From positions 124,001 to 188,000 of the forward strand of contig CAYYID010000002.1 in assembly GCA_964471915.1 (NCBI GenBank): a stretch of 64,000 bases of DNA, written 5' to 3'. This DNA comes from JAIEPW01 sp964471915. Its GTDB lineage: Bacteria > Acidobacteriota > Terriglobia > Bryobacterales > Bryobacteraceae. A model generated the notes under the pieces. That model worked only from the letters and a program-made list of their open reading frames with translations, made no database searches and was not told the DNA's origin. Positions 18,484-28,238 of the stretch are shown here, in pieces. The number at the start of each line of letters is the position of its first letter. The first letter of the stretch is position 1. A program made the position numbers and the translations under genes.

Positions 18484-18986
18484 CGCGCCGCATCTACCTG
18501 ATCTCCACCGGCGGCACGATCGAGAAGGTCTACCACGAGCCGACCGGATCCGCGGTGAACCACGAAGGCAAGATCAAGAAGTACCTGGAGCGCCTGCGGC
18601 TGCCGGATACCGAGATCGATGTCCTGAGCGTGCTGAACAAGGACTCGTTGGAGATGACCGCGGCGGACCGCGACCTGGTGCTGGCCGTGGTTTCCGCGCG
18701 GCTGCAAGATCCCGCTCCGGTGGTGATCACACACGGCACGGACACGATGGTGGAGACGGGACTGCGCCTCAAAGAGGGGCTGCCGGATTTGAAGGCGCCC
18801 GTGATCCTCACCGGCGCGATGACGCCGCTCGGGTTCGAGAACACCGACGGACTGCAGAACCTGACCGAGGCGCTGTTCGCGACGCGGTTCCTGCCTGCCG
18901 GCGTCTGGCTGGTGATGCACAACCAGGCGTATGCGATCGATCGCGTGCGCAAGAACCGCGAGTCCGCCCGGTTCGAGTCCATCTGA
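18480..18986 (+). CDS. Single-domain asparaginase-like protein
   Basis: A 168-residue protein matching only the N-terminal catalytic domain of bacterial asparaginase (normally about 330 residues). GTG start at 18480 overlaps the upstream stop (GTGA) and yields MTRRIYLISTGGTIEK. All catalytic positions expected in that domain are present: Thr13 in TGGTI, Thr87-Asp88 in HGTDTM, and Lys105 in LKAPVILTGAM. The C-terminal domain that completes the dimer interface is absent, and the downstream 44 bp up to mnmG contain no remnant. It may act as a stand-alone asparaginase/glutaminase or amidohydrolase; activity is unproven. Confidence 0.8.
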   Translation: MTRRIYLISTGGTIEKVYHEPTGSAVNHEGKIKKYLERLRLPDTEIDVLSVLNKDSLEMTAADRDLVLAVVSARLQDPAPVVITHGTDTMVETGLRLKEGLPDLKAPVILTGAMTPLGFENTDGLQNLTEALFATRFLPAGVWLVMHNQAYAIDRVRKNRESARFESI

Positions 18987-18989
18987 GAT

Positions 18990-19018
18990 TTGGCGCGTCT
19001 GCGCAGGGCCGATACAAT
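18990..19018 (+). promoter_or_regulatory. Promoter of mnmG operon
   Basis: A -35 TTGGCG (18990-18995, four of six) and -10 TACAAT (19013-19018, five of six) are spaced 17 bp. Transcription would start near 19025, giving a leader of about 6 nt before the ATG at 19031 and no room for a Shine-Dalgarno. Confidence 0.65.
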
Positions 19019-19030
19019 GAAGCGATCGGC

Positions 19031-20871
<1,841 letters not shown>

Positions 20872-20875
<4 letters not shown>

Positions 20876-21453
20876 CGGAGTTCGGCGGCCTCTTGACGGA
20901 GCGGCTCCAGGGGATCCTGACCCCCACGGAGAAGCAACTGCACCAGATGGAGGCCCACTTCCAGCTTCTGCTGCGCTGGAACGCCAAGCTGAATCTGACC
21001 AGGATCACAGGGCTTCCCGAGGCGGTTACCCGGCACTATGCCGAATCGGCCTTTCTGGCGGCCAACTTGCCGGACGAGGCCGGTCTGCGCATTGCGGACA
21101 TTGGATCCGGGGGCGGCTTTCCTGGGGTCCCGCTGGCGATTCTGCGGCCGGATGCTCGGGTCGATTTGGTGGAGTCGCGGACCCGGAAGGCGGCGTTTCT
21201 TCGCGAGGCTGCGGCTGATCTGCGAAACTGCCATGTTCTAGCACAGCGTGCGGAGGACCTTGCGGGTCCTTACGACTGGCTGGTTTCCCGAGCGGTAACG
21301 CCGCAAGAGGTTCTGGCATTACGGATCTCGCCTTGGGTGGCCTTGCTGGTGGGTCCGGAAGCGGCGGAAAGCCTCACGGAGCGTCGAATTCAGCTTCCAT
21401 GGCCGGGATCCGGGTATCTCGCGATCTCCTCGCACGTTCCACGTGAAACCTAG
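20872..21453 (+). CDS. rsmG: 16S rRNA (guanine-527 N7) methyltransferase RsmG
   Basis: A 193-residue SAM methyltransferase acting on G527 of 16S rRNA. The SAM-binding loop ADIGSGGGFPGVPLAI is at 75-90, with LRWNAKLNLTRIT (35-47) and the VSRAV motif later. It overlaps the mnmG stop by four bases. The last residues (SHVPRET) are encoded by a parS site that extends into the coding sequence. Slightly shorter than many homologues (about 205), mainly at the C-terminus. Confidence 0.95.
21435..21450. other. parS centromere site 1
   Basis: CGTTCCACGTGAAACC contains the palindromic core GTTCCACGTGAAAC, matching the consensus TGTTCCACGTGAAACA at 14 of 16 positions. It lies in the last codons of rsmG, 114 bp upstream of parA. 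ParB is expected to load here. Confidence 0.93.
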
Positions 21454-21472
21454 GGTTCCGCAGATCTTCGAA

Positions 21473-21488
21473 CGTTCCACGTGAAACT
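21473..21488. other. parS centromere site 2
   Basis: CGTTCCACGTGAAACT has the same 14-bp core as site 1 and lies 38 bp downstream of it in the same orientation, in the rsmG-parA gap. Confidence 0.93.
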
Positions 21489-21563
21489 TCAGTTTGGGCG
21501 AAGTTCGGCAGTAGTGGCGCAAAGCCTCCGCTCCTGCTACGATCACTACTTCGAAGGTACCTC

Positions 21564-22358
21564 GTGTCACGAGTCATTGCTGTAGCCAATCAGAAGGGCG
21601 GGGTCGGGAAGACGACCACCGCTATCAATCTTGCCGCGTCGCTGGCTGCCAATGACATGCGAGTGCTGCTCATCGACTCGGACCCCCAGGGCAATTCGAC
21701 CACCGGCCTCGGCGTCACGAAGTCGGATGACAAGCCAACCACGTACGACGTGCTGATGCATCGCATCGGTATCCCCGAGGCAGCCGTCAAGACGGAGTGC
21801 GAGGGTCTGGAGATCGTTCCGGCCGACAAGAACCTAGTTGCCGCCAACATCGAACTCGTCGACGTTCCCCTGCGCGAATCGAAGTTGCGCCTGGCGCTGG
21901 AAGCCTGCCGGTCTTCGTACGACTTTGTGATCATCGACTGTCCCCCGGCACTCGATCTCCTGACCTTGAACGCACTGGTCGCGGCGGATTCGGTGCTGAT
22001 CCCCATTCAGTGCGAGTTCTTTGCGCTCGAAGGGATCTCGCAGCTCATGGACACCGTAACCAGGGTGCAAGAGAGCTTTGGGCACAATCTCACCATCGAA
22101 GGTATCCTGCTGACGATGTTCGACGACCGCACCAACCTGGCGCGCCAGGTTGCCGACGACCTTCGCGAGTTCTTTAAGGACGACATCTTCGAAACCGTCA
22201 TTCCCCGCAGCATCCGGCTGGCGGAAGCGCCGAGCTACGGCAAGCCGATCCTCACCTACGATCCGCGCTCGCGCGGCGCGGAATGTTACATCAAGTTAGC
22301 CAAGGAAGTACTTTATAATGAGCAACTTAGGAGACAATCCGCGCAGAGCGCTGGGTAA
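21564..22358 (+). CDS. parA: Chromosome partition ATPase ParA/Soj
   Basis: A 264-residue deviant-Walker ATPase that positions the origin region with ParB. KGGVGKTT is at 11-18 (signature Lys11), DSDPQGNST (about 39-47) and the IIDCPPALDLLTLNALVAAD segment are typical of the short, non-regulatory chromosomal type without an N-terminal DNA-binding domain. It starts with GTG. Its last 41 bp overlap parB in another frame. Confidence 0.96.
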   Translation: MSRVIAVANQKGGVGKTTTAINLAASLAANDMRVLLIDSDPQGNSTTGLGVTKSDDKPTTYDVLMHRIGIPEAAVKTECEGLEIVPADKNLVAANIELVDVPLRESKLRLALEACRSSYDFVIIDCPPALDLLTLNALVAADSVLIPIQCEFFALEGISQLMDTVTRVQESFGHNLTIEGILLTMFDDRTNLARQVADDLREFFKDDIFETVIPRSIRLAEAPSYGKPILTYDPRSRGAECYIKLAKEVLYNEQLRRQSAQSAG

Positions 22359-23226
22359 GGGTCTGTCGGCCCTCCTGCCACAGAAGACGTCGGTTGCCGC
22401 GCCCGCCGCCGCGCCGCCCGTTCCGCCAACCACGACGCTCCGCCTGGACGCAATCCAACCGAACCCCGTTCAGCCGCGCAACCACTTCCGGAGCGAAAAA
22501 CTCGAGGAGTTGGCGCAGTCGATCCGCGTTCACGGGATCCTGCAGCCGCTGATCGTGCGCCGTTCGGGCGATGGCTATCAACTGGTCGCCGGCGAGCGGC
22601 GGTGGCGTGCGGCGAAAATCGCCGAGATCACCGAGGTTCCGGTGGTGGTTCAGGAGATCGCCGACGCGCAGCTCCTGGAACTGGCTCTGATTGAGAACAT
22701 CCAGCGCGAGGACCTCAACCCCATCGAGACCGCGCAGGCTTACGATCGCCTGCTTCGGGACCTCGGCCTCCTGCACGATGACCTCGCGAAGCGGACCGGC
22801 AAAGACCGGACCACTATCACCAACACGGTCCGGCTTCTCAAACTGCCTCCGGAAGTGCAGATCCTGCTGGCGGAGAGCCGGCTATCGCAAGGCCACGGCC
22901 GCGCGCTACTGGGGTTGCCGACGCCGGAGCTGCAAATCGAGGTGGCCGAGAAAGCCGTCGCCCAGGGACTCTCGGTGCGGCAAGTGGAACGCATGGTCCA
23001 GCAGCTCGCCGAGCCTTCCGCGGAGCGAACCGCCAAGAAAGAAAAAAAACAGGACCCCAACGTCCGGGCCGCGGCCGAGGAACTGGAGCGCGTGCTGCAG
23101 ACGCGCGTGCGGATCGTGGAACAGAGCGATCAGCGGGGCCGGATCGAGATCGAGTATTACTCCCAGGATGACTTGGATCGGATTTACACTTTGATCGTGG
23201 GAGATGGTGCCGGCGGTAGGAATTGA
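22318..23226 (+). CDS. parB: Chromosome partition protein ParB/Spo0J
   Basis: A 302-residue parS-binding CTPase clamp. The N-terminal ParA-stimulating peptide RRALGKGLSALLP is at 9-21; the CTP-binding motifs GERRWRA (92-98) and ENIQRE (126-131) are intact; a helix-turn-helix (about 150-175) reads parS; the C-terminus dimerises. No later start retains the ALGKGLSALL tail, so the 41-bp overlap with parA is real. The final codons (GAGGRN) run into the antisense of a tRNA-Met gene, so the 3' ends overlap by 22 bp. Confidence 0.96.
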   Translation: MSNLGDNPRRALGKGLSALLPQKTSVAAPAAAPPVPPTTTLRLDAIQPNPVQPRNHFRSEKLEELAQSIRVHGILQPLIVRRSGDGYQLVAGERRWRAAKIAEITEVPVVVQEIADAQLLELALIENIQREDLNPIETAQAYDRLLRDLGLLHDDLAKRTGKDRTTITNTVRLLKLPPEVQILLAESRLSQGHGRALLGLPTPELQIEVAEKAVAQGLSVRQVERMVQQLAEPSAERTAKKEKKQDPNVRAAAEELERVLQTRVRIVEQSDQRGRIEIEYYSQDDLDRIYTLIVGDGAGGRN

Positions 23227-23280
23227 ACCTACGACCTACGGATTATGAGACCGTCGCTCTAACCCCTGAGCTACGCCGGC
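23205..23280 (-). tRNA. tRNA-Met (anticodon CAT, elongator type)
   Basis: Read on the minus strand: acceptor GCCGGCG pairs with CGCCGGC, the anticodon stem ACGGT/TCCGT region (one non-Watson-Crick pair) holds the loop CTCATAA with anticodon CAT, and the T arm is GTAGGTTCAATTCCTAC. CCA is encoded. The GTAGCTCAG D-arm start and the absence of the C1-A72 mismatch argue against initiator tRNA; a tRNA-Ile2 with modified C34 cannot be excluded. Its 3' end overlaps the last 22 bp of parB on the other strand. Confidence 0.9.
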
Positions 23281-23301
23281 GCACCCGGGAAGGCCACCTT
23301 C

Positions 23302-23331
23302 AGCGTAAGGAGGCGGCTGGCCCAGTGTCAA
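23302..23331 (-). promoter_or_regulatory. Possible promoter of tRNA-Met
   Basis: On the minus strand a perfect -35 TTGACA (23331-23326) is followed after 18 bp by TACGCT (23307-23302), a weak -10 with three of six consensus bases. Transcription would start about 15 nt before the tRNA. Confidence 0.45.
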
Positions 23332-23359
23332 GCGGCCACTAGACCGAACGAGAGATTCC

Positions 23360-24667
23360 TTGGCGTCCTCACCTTCCATCGAGTTCCGGGGTGTATCGAA
23401 GAGCTACCCGCTCTACGATGCTCCGAGCGCCCGCCTCAAGGAACTCGCCACGCTCAACCGCCGGAAGTTCCACCGCGACTTCTGGGCCCTCCAGGAACTG
23501 GACCTCACGATCCATCGCGGCGAGACCTTCTGCGTCGTGGGCGAGAACGGTTCGGGCAAAAGCACGCTGCTCCAGTTGGCGGCGGGAATCCTGCAGCCGA
23601 CGACCGGAGAGGTCCAGATCAACGGGCGAGTCGCTGCGCTCCTGGAACTCGGCTCCGGTTTCAACCCGGAGTTCTCCGGCCGGGACAACGTCTACCTGAA
23701 CGGCGCGATCCTCGGTCTCTCGACCGCCGAGATGGACCAGCGGTATGCCGCGATCGAAGCCTTCGCCGAGATCGGGGACTTTATCCGGCGTCCGGTGAAG
23801 ACCTACTCGAGCGGCATGATCGTGCGGCTGGGCTTTTCGGTCGCCATTCACGTGGACCCGCAGATCCTGCTAGTGGATGAGGCCCTGGCGGTAGGCGATC
23901 TCTATTTCCGTCAACGATGTATGCGCAAAGTGCACGAGTTGCGCAAACGGGGTATAACGATCCTTTTTGTCTCGCACTCGACAGGCGATGTCAAGGCGCT
24001 CGGGGACCGGACCCTGTGGCTCGACCGAGGCCGGGTGCGCGAACTAGGCGACACCAGCAGCGTGGTCACCAAGTACCTCGCGGCGATGCTGGAGAAGGAC
24101 GCCGACTACGCCCAGCACGGGGCGGTACTCGAGCGGACCAGCCAGGTGGAAGCGCCGGAGGTCGCAACGCGTCTGCCGAACGTCGATCATCGTTTTGGCG
24201 ACGGCCGCGGCGAAGTCCTCGGAATCGCGATCCTGGATTCGGCGGGCGGCGAAGTCGGGCTCCTGGAGCCGGATACGACAATCGTGGTGCGAATCAGTGT
24301 CCGGGCCAAGCAGGTTATCGCGCGGCCGATTGTTGGGTTCATGCTGCGGAACCATCTGGGGGTCGACTTTGCGGGCTCGAACACGGCCCGGGAAAACGCC
24401 CCGCTGCCCGCGATGCATCCGGGGGATGTCTACACGGTGGACTTCCACCTGGAGCTGCCGACGCTGTACGCCTCGCAGTTTTCTTTTTCGCCCGCCATTG
24501 CAGACGGCACGCTGGACGGCTACCAGATCTGCGACTGGGTGGAAAACGCGGTGGTTCTGCAAATGGCACACGCGGACGGCCCCATTTATGGGCAACTCCA
24601 CCTGCCGTGCCGCGTGGAGGTGAACGCCCGTCTCGGCAAGCCGCACAGCGAGGTGCAGAATGCCTGA
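23360..24667 (+). CDS. Polysaccharide-export ABC transporter ATPase (Wzt-like) with C-terminal sugar-binding domain
   Basis: A 435-residue ATPase of the O-antigen/teichoic acid export type. The N-terminal half has Walker A GENGSGKST (61-69), signature YSSGM (149-153) and Walker B ILLVDE (169-174), with the subfamily stretch ELGSGFNPEFSGRDNVYLNG. The C-terminal part (about 275-430) is the beta-sandwich Wzt domain that in E. coli O9a binds the modified chain end. It starts with TTG after the Shine-Dalgarno-like GAGAGA. No Wzm permease gene is adjacent. It overlaps the following methyltransferase by 8 bp. Confidence 0.9.
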   Translation: MASSPSIEFRGVSKSYPLYDAPSARLKELATLNRRKFHRDFWALQELDLTIHRGETFCVVGENGSGKSTLLQLAAGILQPTTGEVQINGRVAALLELGSGFNPEFSGRDNVYLNGAILGLSTAEMDQRYAAIEAFAEIGDFIRRPVKTYSSGMIVRLGFSVAIHVDPQILLVDEALAVGDLYFRQRCMRKVHELRKRGITILFVSHSTGDVKALGDRTLWLDRGRVRELGDTSSVVTKYLAAMLEKDADYAQHGAVLERTSQVEAPEVATRLPNVDHRFGDGRGEVLGIAILDSAGGEVGLLEPDTTIVVRISVRAKQVIARPIVGFMLRNHLGVDFAGSNTARENAPLPAMHPGDVYTVDFHLELPTLYASQFSFSPAIADGTLDGYQICDWVENAVVLQMAHADGPIYGQLHLPCRVEVNARLGKPHSEVQNA

Positions 24668-25889
24668 GTTCACGGGGGAACGGGTCATCCCAGGCCTGGT
24701 GGAGCCGGACCTCTGGAACGAGCATGTCGCGCGCTACTACTTTGCTGCACGCTTTGCTGCAGCAAAACGGGTGCTCGACATCGGGTGCGGCACCGGCTAC
24801 GGGAGCGCGGAACTGGCGCAGACGGCTGCTTCCGTCGACGCGGTGGACCTTTCGGACGAAGCCATCCACTACGCGCGGGAGCACTACCCGCTGGCGAATC
24901 TCAGGTTCCGGACCGCTGCGGCCGGGGCCTTGCCGTTTCCGGAAGCCGCCTTCGATCTGGTTACCGCTTTTGAGCTGATCGAGCACCTTGCCGACTGGGA
25001 TGCCCTGCTGCAGGAGGCGCAGCGGGTGCTTGCGCCGGGCGGCGTTTTTCTGGTTTCGACCCCCAACCGGGCCTACTACGCCGAGACGCGTCGCGTCGCC
25101 GGGCCGAACCCGTATCACGAACACGAGTTCGACTACGCCGAGTTCGACGCGGCGCTGCGCCGGCGTTTCGGCAGCGTTGCAGTGCTGCTGCAGGACCGCA
25201 TGGAATGCTTCGCCTTCTATCCCCACAAGCGGACACTGCCAGTAGCCGCCAAATTGGACGGTGCCGGCGGCGCCCGCGACGACGCACATTTCTTCCTGGC
25301 GGTCTGTTCGCAGCAAGCGGTGCCGGTGGAGACCTTCGTCTTCGTGCCGCGAGCCGCGAACCTGCTCCGCGAGCGGGAGCAGCACATCGCGGCACTGGAG
25401 CGGCAGCTCGCGGAACTCCAGGATCAGCACCAGCGCCTCGCCGCCGCGCACGAGGCGCAACACCGCGAACTCGAAGACCACAACCGCTGGGCCGCGGAGC
25501 TGGAACAGTTGTGGAAGCAGGCCCAGGCGCGCGTCGCCGAACTCCAGGACGCCTTCCGCGCCGAGCAGCAGCAGGCGATCGCCATGGCGCAGCGCTATGA
25601 CAGCAAAGTGGCGGAGTTGGAAGCCGAGAACCGGGCCAAGACGCAATGGGCACAGGAGACCGAGCGGCGCTTGACGGCGGAGCTGCAGGCCAAGTGCGAC
25701 GAACTGTATCAGGCCGTCGCGCTGCTCACCCGGGCGGAGAGCACCGTCGAGGAGCGCACCCGTTGGGGGCAGCAGTTGCAGGCGCAGATCCAGAACTATG
25801 AAGCGCAGTTGAACATGCTGCGGGCGTCCCGCTGGCTGAAGCTCGGCCGCGCGGTCGGCGTGGGACCCAAGGTGGATGGTGGCCGCTAA
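24660..25889 (+). CDS. SAM methyltransferase with long C-terminal coiled coil (WbdD-like chain terminator candidate)
   Basis: A 409-residue protein. Residues 1-215 are a class I methyltransferase: VLDIGCGTGYG (38-48) binds SAM, followed by VDAVDLSDEAIHYAR and LVTAFELIEHL. Residues about 230-395 are dense in Glu, Gln, Ala and Leu heptads (REREQHIAALERQLAELQDQ), predicting a long coiled coil. The C-terminus (SRWLKLGRAVG) resembles the tail of polysaccharide glycosyltransferases that contacts the membrane. The layout recalls WbdD, which caps O-antigen and measures its length with a coiled coil, but there is no kinase domain. Confidence 0.85.
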   Translation: MPEFTGERVIPGLVEPDLWNEHVARYYFAARFAAAKRVLDIGCGTGYGSAELAQTAASVDAVDLSDEAIHYAREHYPLANLRFRTAAAGALPFPEAAFDLVTAFELIEHLADWDALLQEAQRVLAPGGVFLVSTPNRAYYAETRRVAGPNPYHEHEFDYAEFDAALRRRFGSVAVLLQDRMECFAFYPHKRTLPVAAKLDGAGGARDDAHFFLAVCSQQAVPVETFVFVPRAANLLREREQHIAALERQLAELQDQHQRLAAAHEAQHRELEDHNRWAAELEQLWKQAQARVAELQDAFRAEQQQAIAMAQRYDSKVAELEAENRAKTQWAQETERRLTAELQAKCDELYQAVALLTRAESTVEERTRWGQQLQAQIQNYEAQLNMLRASRWLKLGRAVGVGPKVDGGR

Positions 25890-28230
25890 CCTGCTCCGCG
25901 TGCTGCGGGACCTGCCGCTGCTGGCGCTTTCGCCGCTCTTCATCCTGGGTCCGGTACTGCTGCTGGCCCTGACCGATCTGTTGCGGGCGCTCGTTCCGCG
26001 GCGGCTGGCTCCGGAGAACCGGCCCCAGACGGACGCCGCTTCCGTGGTGATCCCCAACTGGAACGGTCGCGATCTGCTCGAGAAGTACCTGCCCAGCGTG
26101 GTCACAGCCCTAGCCGGGAACCCGGCGAACGAGATCATCGTCGTGGACGATGCCTCCACGGACGGCAGCGCGGCGTTCGTCCGCGAGCATTTCCCCGGCG
26201 TCCAGGTGATTGCGCTGCCGAACAACCACGGCTTCGGCGGCGCATCGAACGCCGGCTTCCGGGCGGCTAAGAACGACATTGTGGTGCTGCTGAACAGCGA
26301 CATGCGTGTCGCGCCTGATTTCCTAGCGCCGCTGCTCGCGGGCTTCACGGATGAGCGGGTCTTTTCGGTTTCCTGCCAGATCTTCTTTTCGGACCCGAAC
26401 AAAGTCCGCCAGGAAACCGGCCTGACGCAAATGTGGTGGTCCGGCGGCAACCTGCGGGTCCGCCACCGGCTGGACGACGAGATCCAAGAGCTGTTCCCGT
26501 GCGCGTACGGCGGCGGCGGATCTTCGGCCTACGACAAGCGTAAGTTTTGGGAGCTGGGCGGGTTCGACGAGATCCTCGCGCCCTTCTACTTCGAGGATTC
26601 CGACATCGGGTTCCTGGCCTGGAAGCGCGGCTGGAAGGTGCTTTACCAGCCGGAGAGCCAGGTGTACCACGAGCACCGCGGCACGATCGGCAAGTCTTTT
26701 TCTGACAGCTATATCCAAGGTGTCCTCAAGAAGAACGTCCTGCTCTTCACCTGGAAAAACATTCATGAATGGAGGCGGCTGCTGGGTCACTTCCTACAGA
26801 CCTGGGCCGACGCCCTGGTGAGTTCGTTGTTCGGTCCTTCGCCGGAGCGGACCACGGTGCAGGGACTGGCCCGCGCAGTCCTACAGATGTCGGGACTGAT
26901 CCGCTCCCGCTGGCGCGCCCGCGGACTTGCCGCCGTCTCCGACACCGAAGCGTTTCGCCGTCCGCTGGGCGGCTACTTCCGGGACCGCTTCGAGAGCTTG
27001 CCGGTGAAAGTCGATCAGCCGAACGTCCTTTTCGTTTCTCCCTACCCGATCGTGCCGCCGATTCACGGCGGCGCCGTGTTCATGAACCAGACGGTGCGGG
27101 AGCTGGCGCGGCGCGCGCCGCTGCACCTGGTGGTTTTGCTCGACTACGAGCGCGAGCTTGAGGCGCATCAGGAGCTGCGGCAGGTCGCCAAGTCGGTGGC
27201 GTTCTTCGTGCGCCGCGAAGCCCGCACCAAGGCGCTCGCTTCCATCGAGCCGCACGCGGTCCGCGAGTTCCGCAACCAGGACGTCGAGTGGCTGATCCAC
27301 CGGCAGATCTACACGCAGCGGATTGACGTGCTGCAGCTCGAGTACACGGTGATGGCGCAGTACGCCGGCGCATTCCGGCAGATCCCGAGTGTACTCTTCG
27401 AACACGACGTGTACTTTCAGTCGATCGCGCGGCAGCTCCCCGGGATGCGCGGCTGGTGGACCCGGGTCGCGGCGCGCTACGAGTACCTCCGGGCGCTGCG
27501 CTTCGAACTGCGGGCGCTGCCCCGCGTGGATCGCGTGCAGACGTGCAGCCGCGAGAACGCCGCGTACCTGACGGGGTTTCTGCCCGAGCTAATGGGCCGC
27601 ATCGATCCGGACCTGCGTGCCGGCATCGACACGGCGGGGTACCAGTTCCGCGCGGAGGGCCGGGAACCCGGCACCATGCTGTTCCTCGGCAGCTTCCGGC
27701 ACCTGCCGAATCAGGAAGGGCTGCGCTGGCTGTACGCGCACGTCCTGCCGCGGATCCACGCGGCGCGCCCGGGGTCCCGGCTGCTGCTGGTCGGCTCCGA
27801 GCCGCCGCCTGCCCACGCCCTGCCGCACACGGATGCGAATGTCGAGCTGGTGGGCTTCGTGGATGACGTCCGCGAGCCGCTGGCGCGGTACGCCGTGTTT
27901 CTGTGTCCGATACTCAGCGGCTCCGGCGTCCGGGTGAAGCTGCTGGAGGCGTTCGCGGCGGGGATTCCCGTGGTCTCGACGCGCCTGGGCGCGGAGGGAC
28001 TGGCGGAGCGCGACGGCGAGATCTGCGCGCTGGCCGACACGCCGGAGGAATTCGCAGCCGCCGTCCTCCGTATCCTCGACGATCGCGGCGAAGCGTCCCG
28101 CATGGCGGCGCGGGCGCGGGACTATGTGGTCCGCGAGCGGGACATGAGCACGATGACCGCGAAACTCGTCGAGAGCTACCGGAGCGGTATTGCGCAAAAG
28201 CGCAGCGCGAGCGGGACAGTGCTACCCTGA
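25876..28230 (+). CDS. Fused GT2-GT4 glycosyltransferase, membrane-associated
   Basis: A 784-residue bifunctional enzyme. A hydrophobic N-terminal segment (13-40) anchors it, then a GT2 domain (about 53-290) with SVVIPNWNGRDLL, EIIVVDDASTDGS (DDAS), LLNSDMRV (Asp142) and GGFDE, and a C-terminal GT4-like domain (about 385-775) starting LFVSPYPIVPPIHGGAVFM and containing GSGVRVKLLEAFAAGIPVVST. It should add two sugars to a polysaccharide. It overlaps the methyltransferase by 14 bp, so the three genes form one operon. Confidence 0.9.
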   Translation: MVAANLLRVLRDLPLLALSPLFILGPVLLLALTDLLRALVPRRLAPENRPQTDAASVVIPNWNGRDLLEKYLPSVVTALAGNPANEIIVVDDASTDGSAAFVREHFPGVQVIALPNNHGFGGASNAGFRAAKNDIVVLLNSDMRVAPDFLAPLLAGFTDERVFSVSCQIFFSDPNKVRQETGLTQMWWSGGNLRVRHRLDDEIQELFPCAYGGGGSSAYDKRKFWELGGFDEILAPFYFEDSDIGFLAWKRGWKVLYQPESQVYHEHRGTIGKSFSDSYIQGVLKKNVLLFTWKNIHEWRRLLGHFLQTWADALVSSLFGPSPERTTVQGLARAVLQMSGLIRSRWRARGLAAVSDTEAFRRPLGGYFRDRFESLPVKVDQPNVLFVSPYPIVPPIHGGAVFMNQTVRELARRAPLHLVVLLDYERELEAHQELRQVAKSVAFFVRREARTKALASIEPHAVREFRNQDVEWLIHRQIYTQRIDVLQLEYTVMAQYAGAFRQIPSVLFEHDVYFQSIARQLPGMRGWWTRVAARYEYLRALRFELRALPRVDRVQTCSRENAAYLTGFLPELMGRIDPDLRAGIDTAGYQFRAEGREPGTMLFLGSFRHLPNQEGLRWLYAHVLPRIHAARPGSRLLLVGSEPPPAHALPHTDANVELVGFVDDVREPLARYAVFLCPILSGSGVRVKLLEAFAAGIPVVSTRLGAEGLAERDGEICALADTPEEFAAAVLRILDDRGEASRMAARARDYVVRERDMSTMTAKLVESYRSGIAQKRSASGTVLP

Positions 28231-28238
28231 CCCGCAAG

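Noticed and set aside
23205..23280. Initiator tRNA-fMet
   Set aside because: The acceptor stem begins with a G-C pair rather than the C1-A72 mismatch; elongator Met is favoured, Ile2 not fully excluded.
27903..28238. Upstream part of the dehydratase frame
   Set aside because: Overlaps the GT2-GT4 fusion in another frame and lacks family likeness; ATG 28239 is the natural start.
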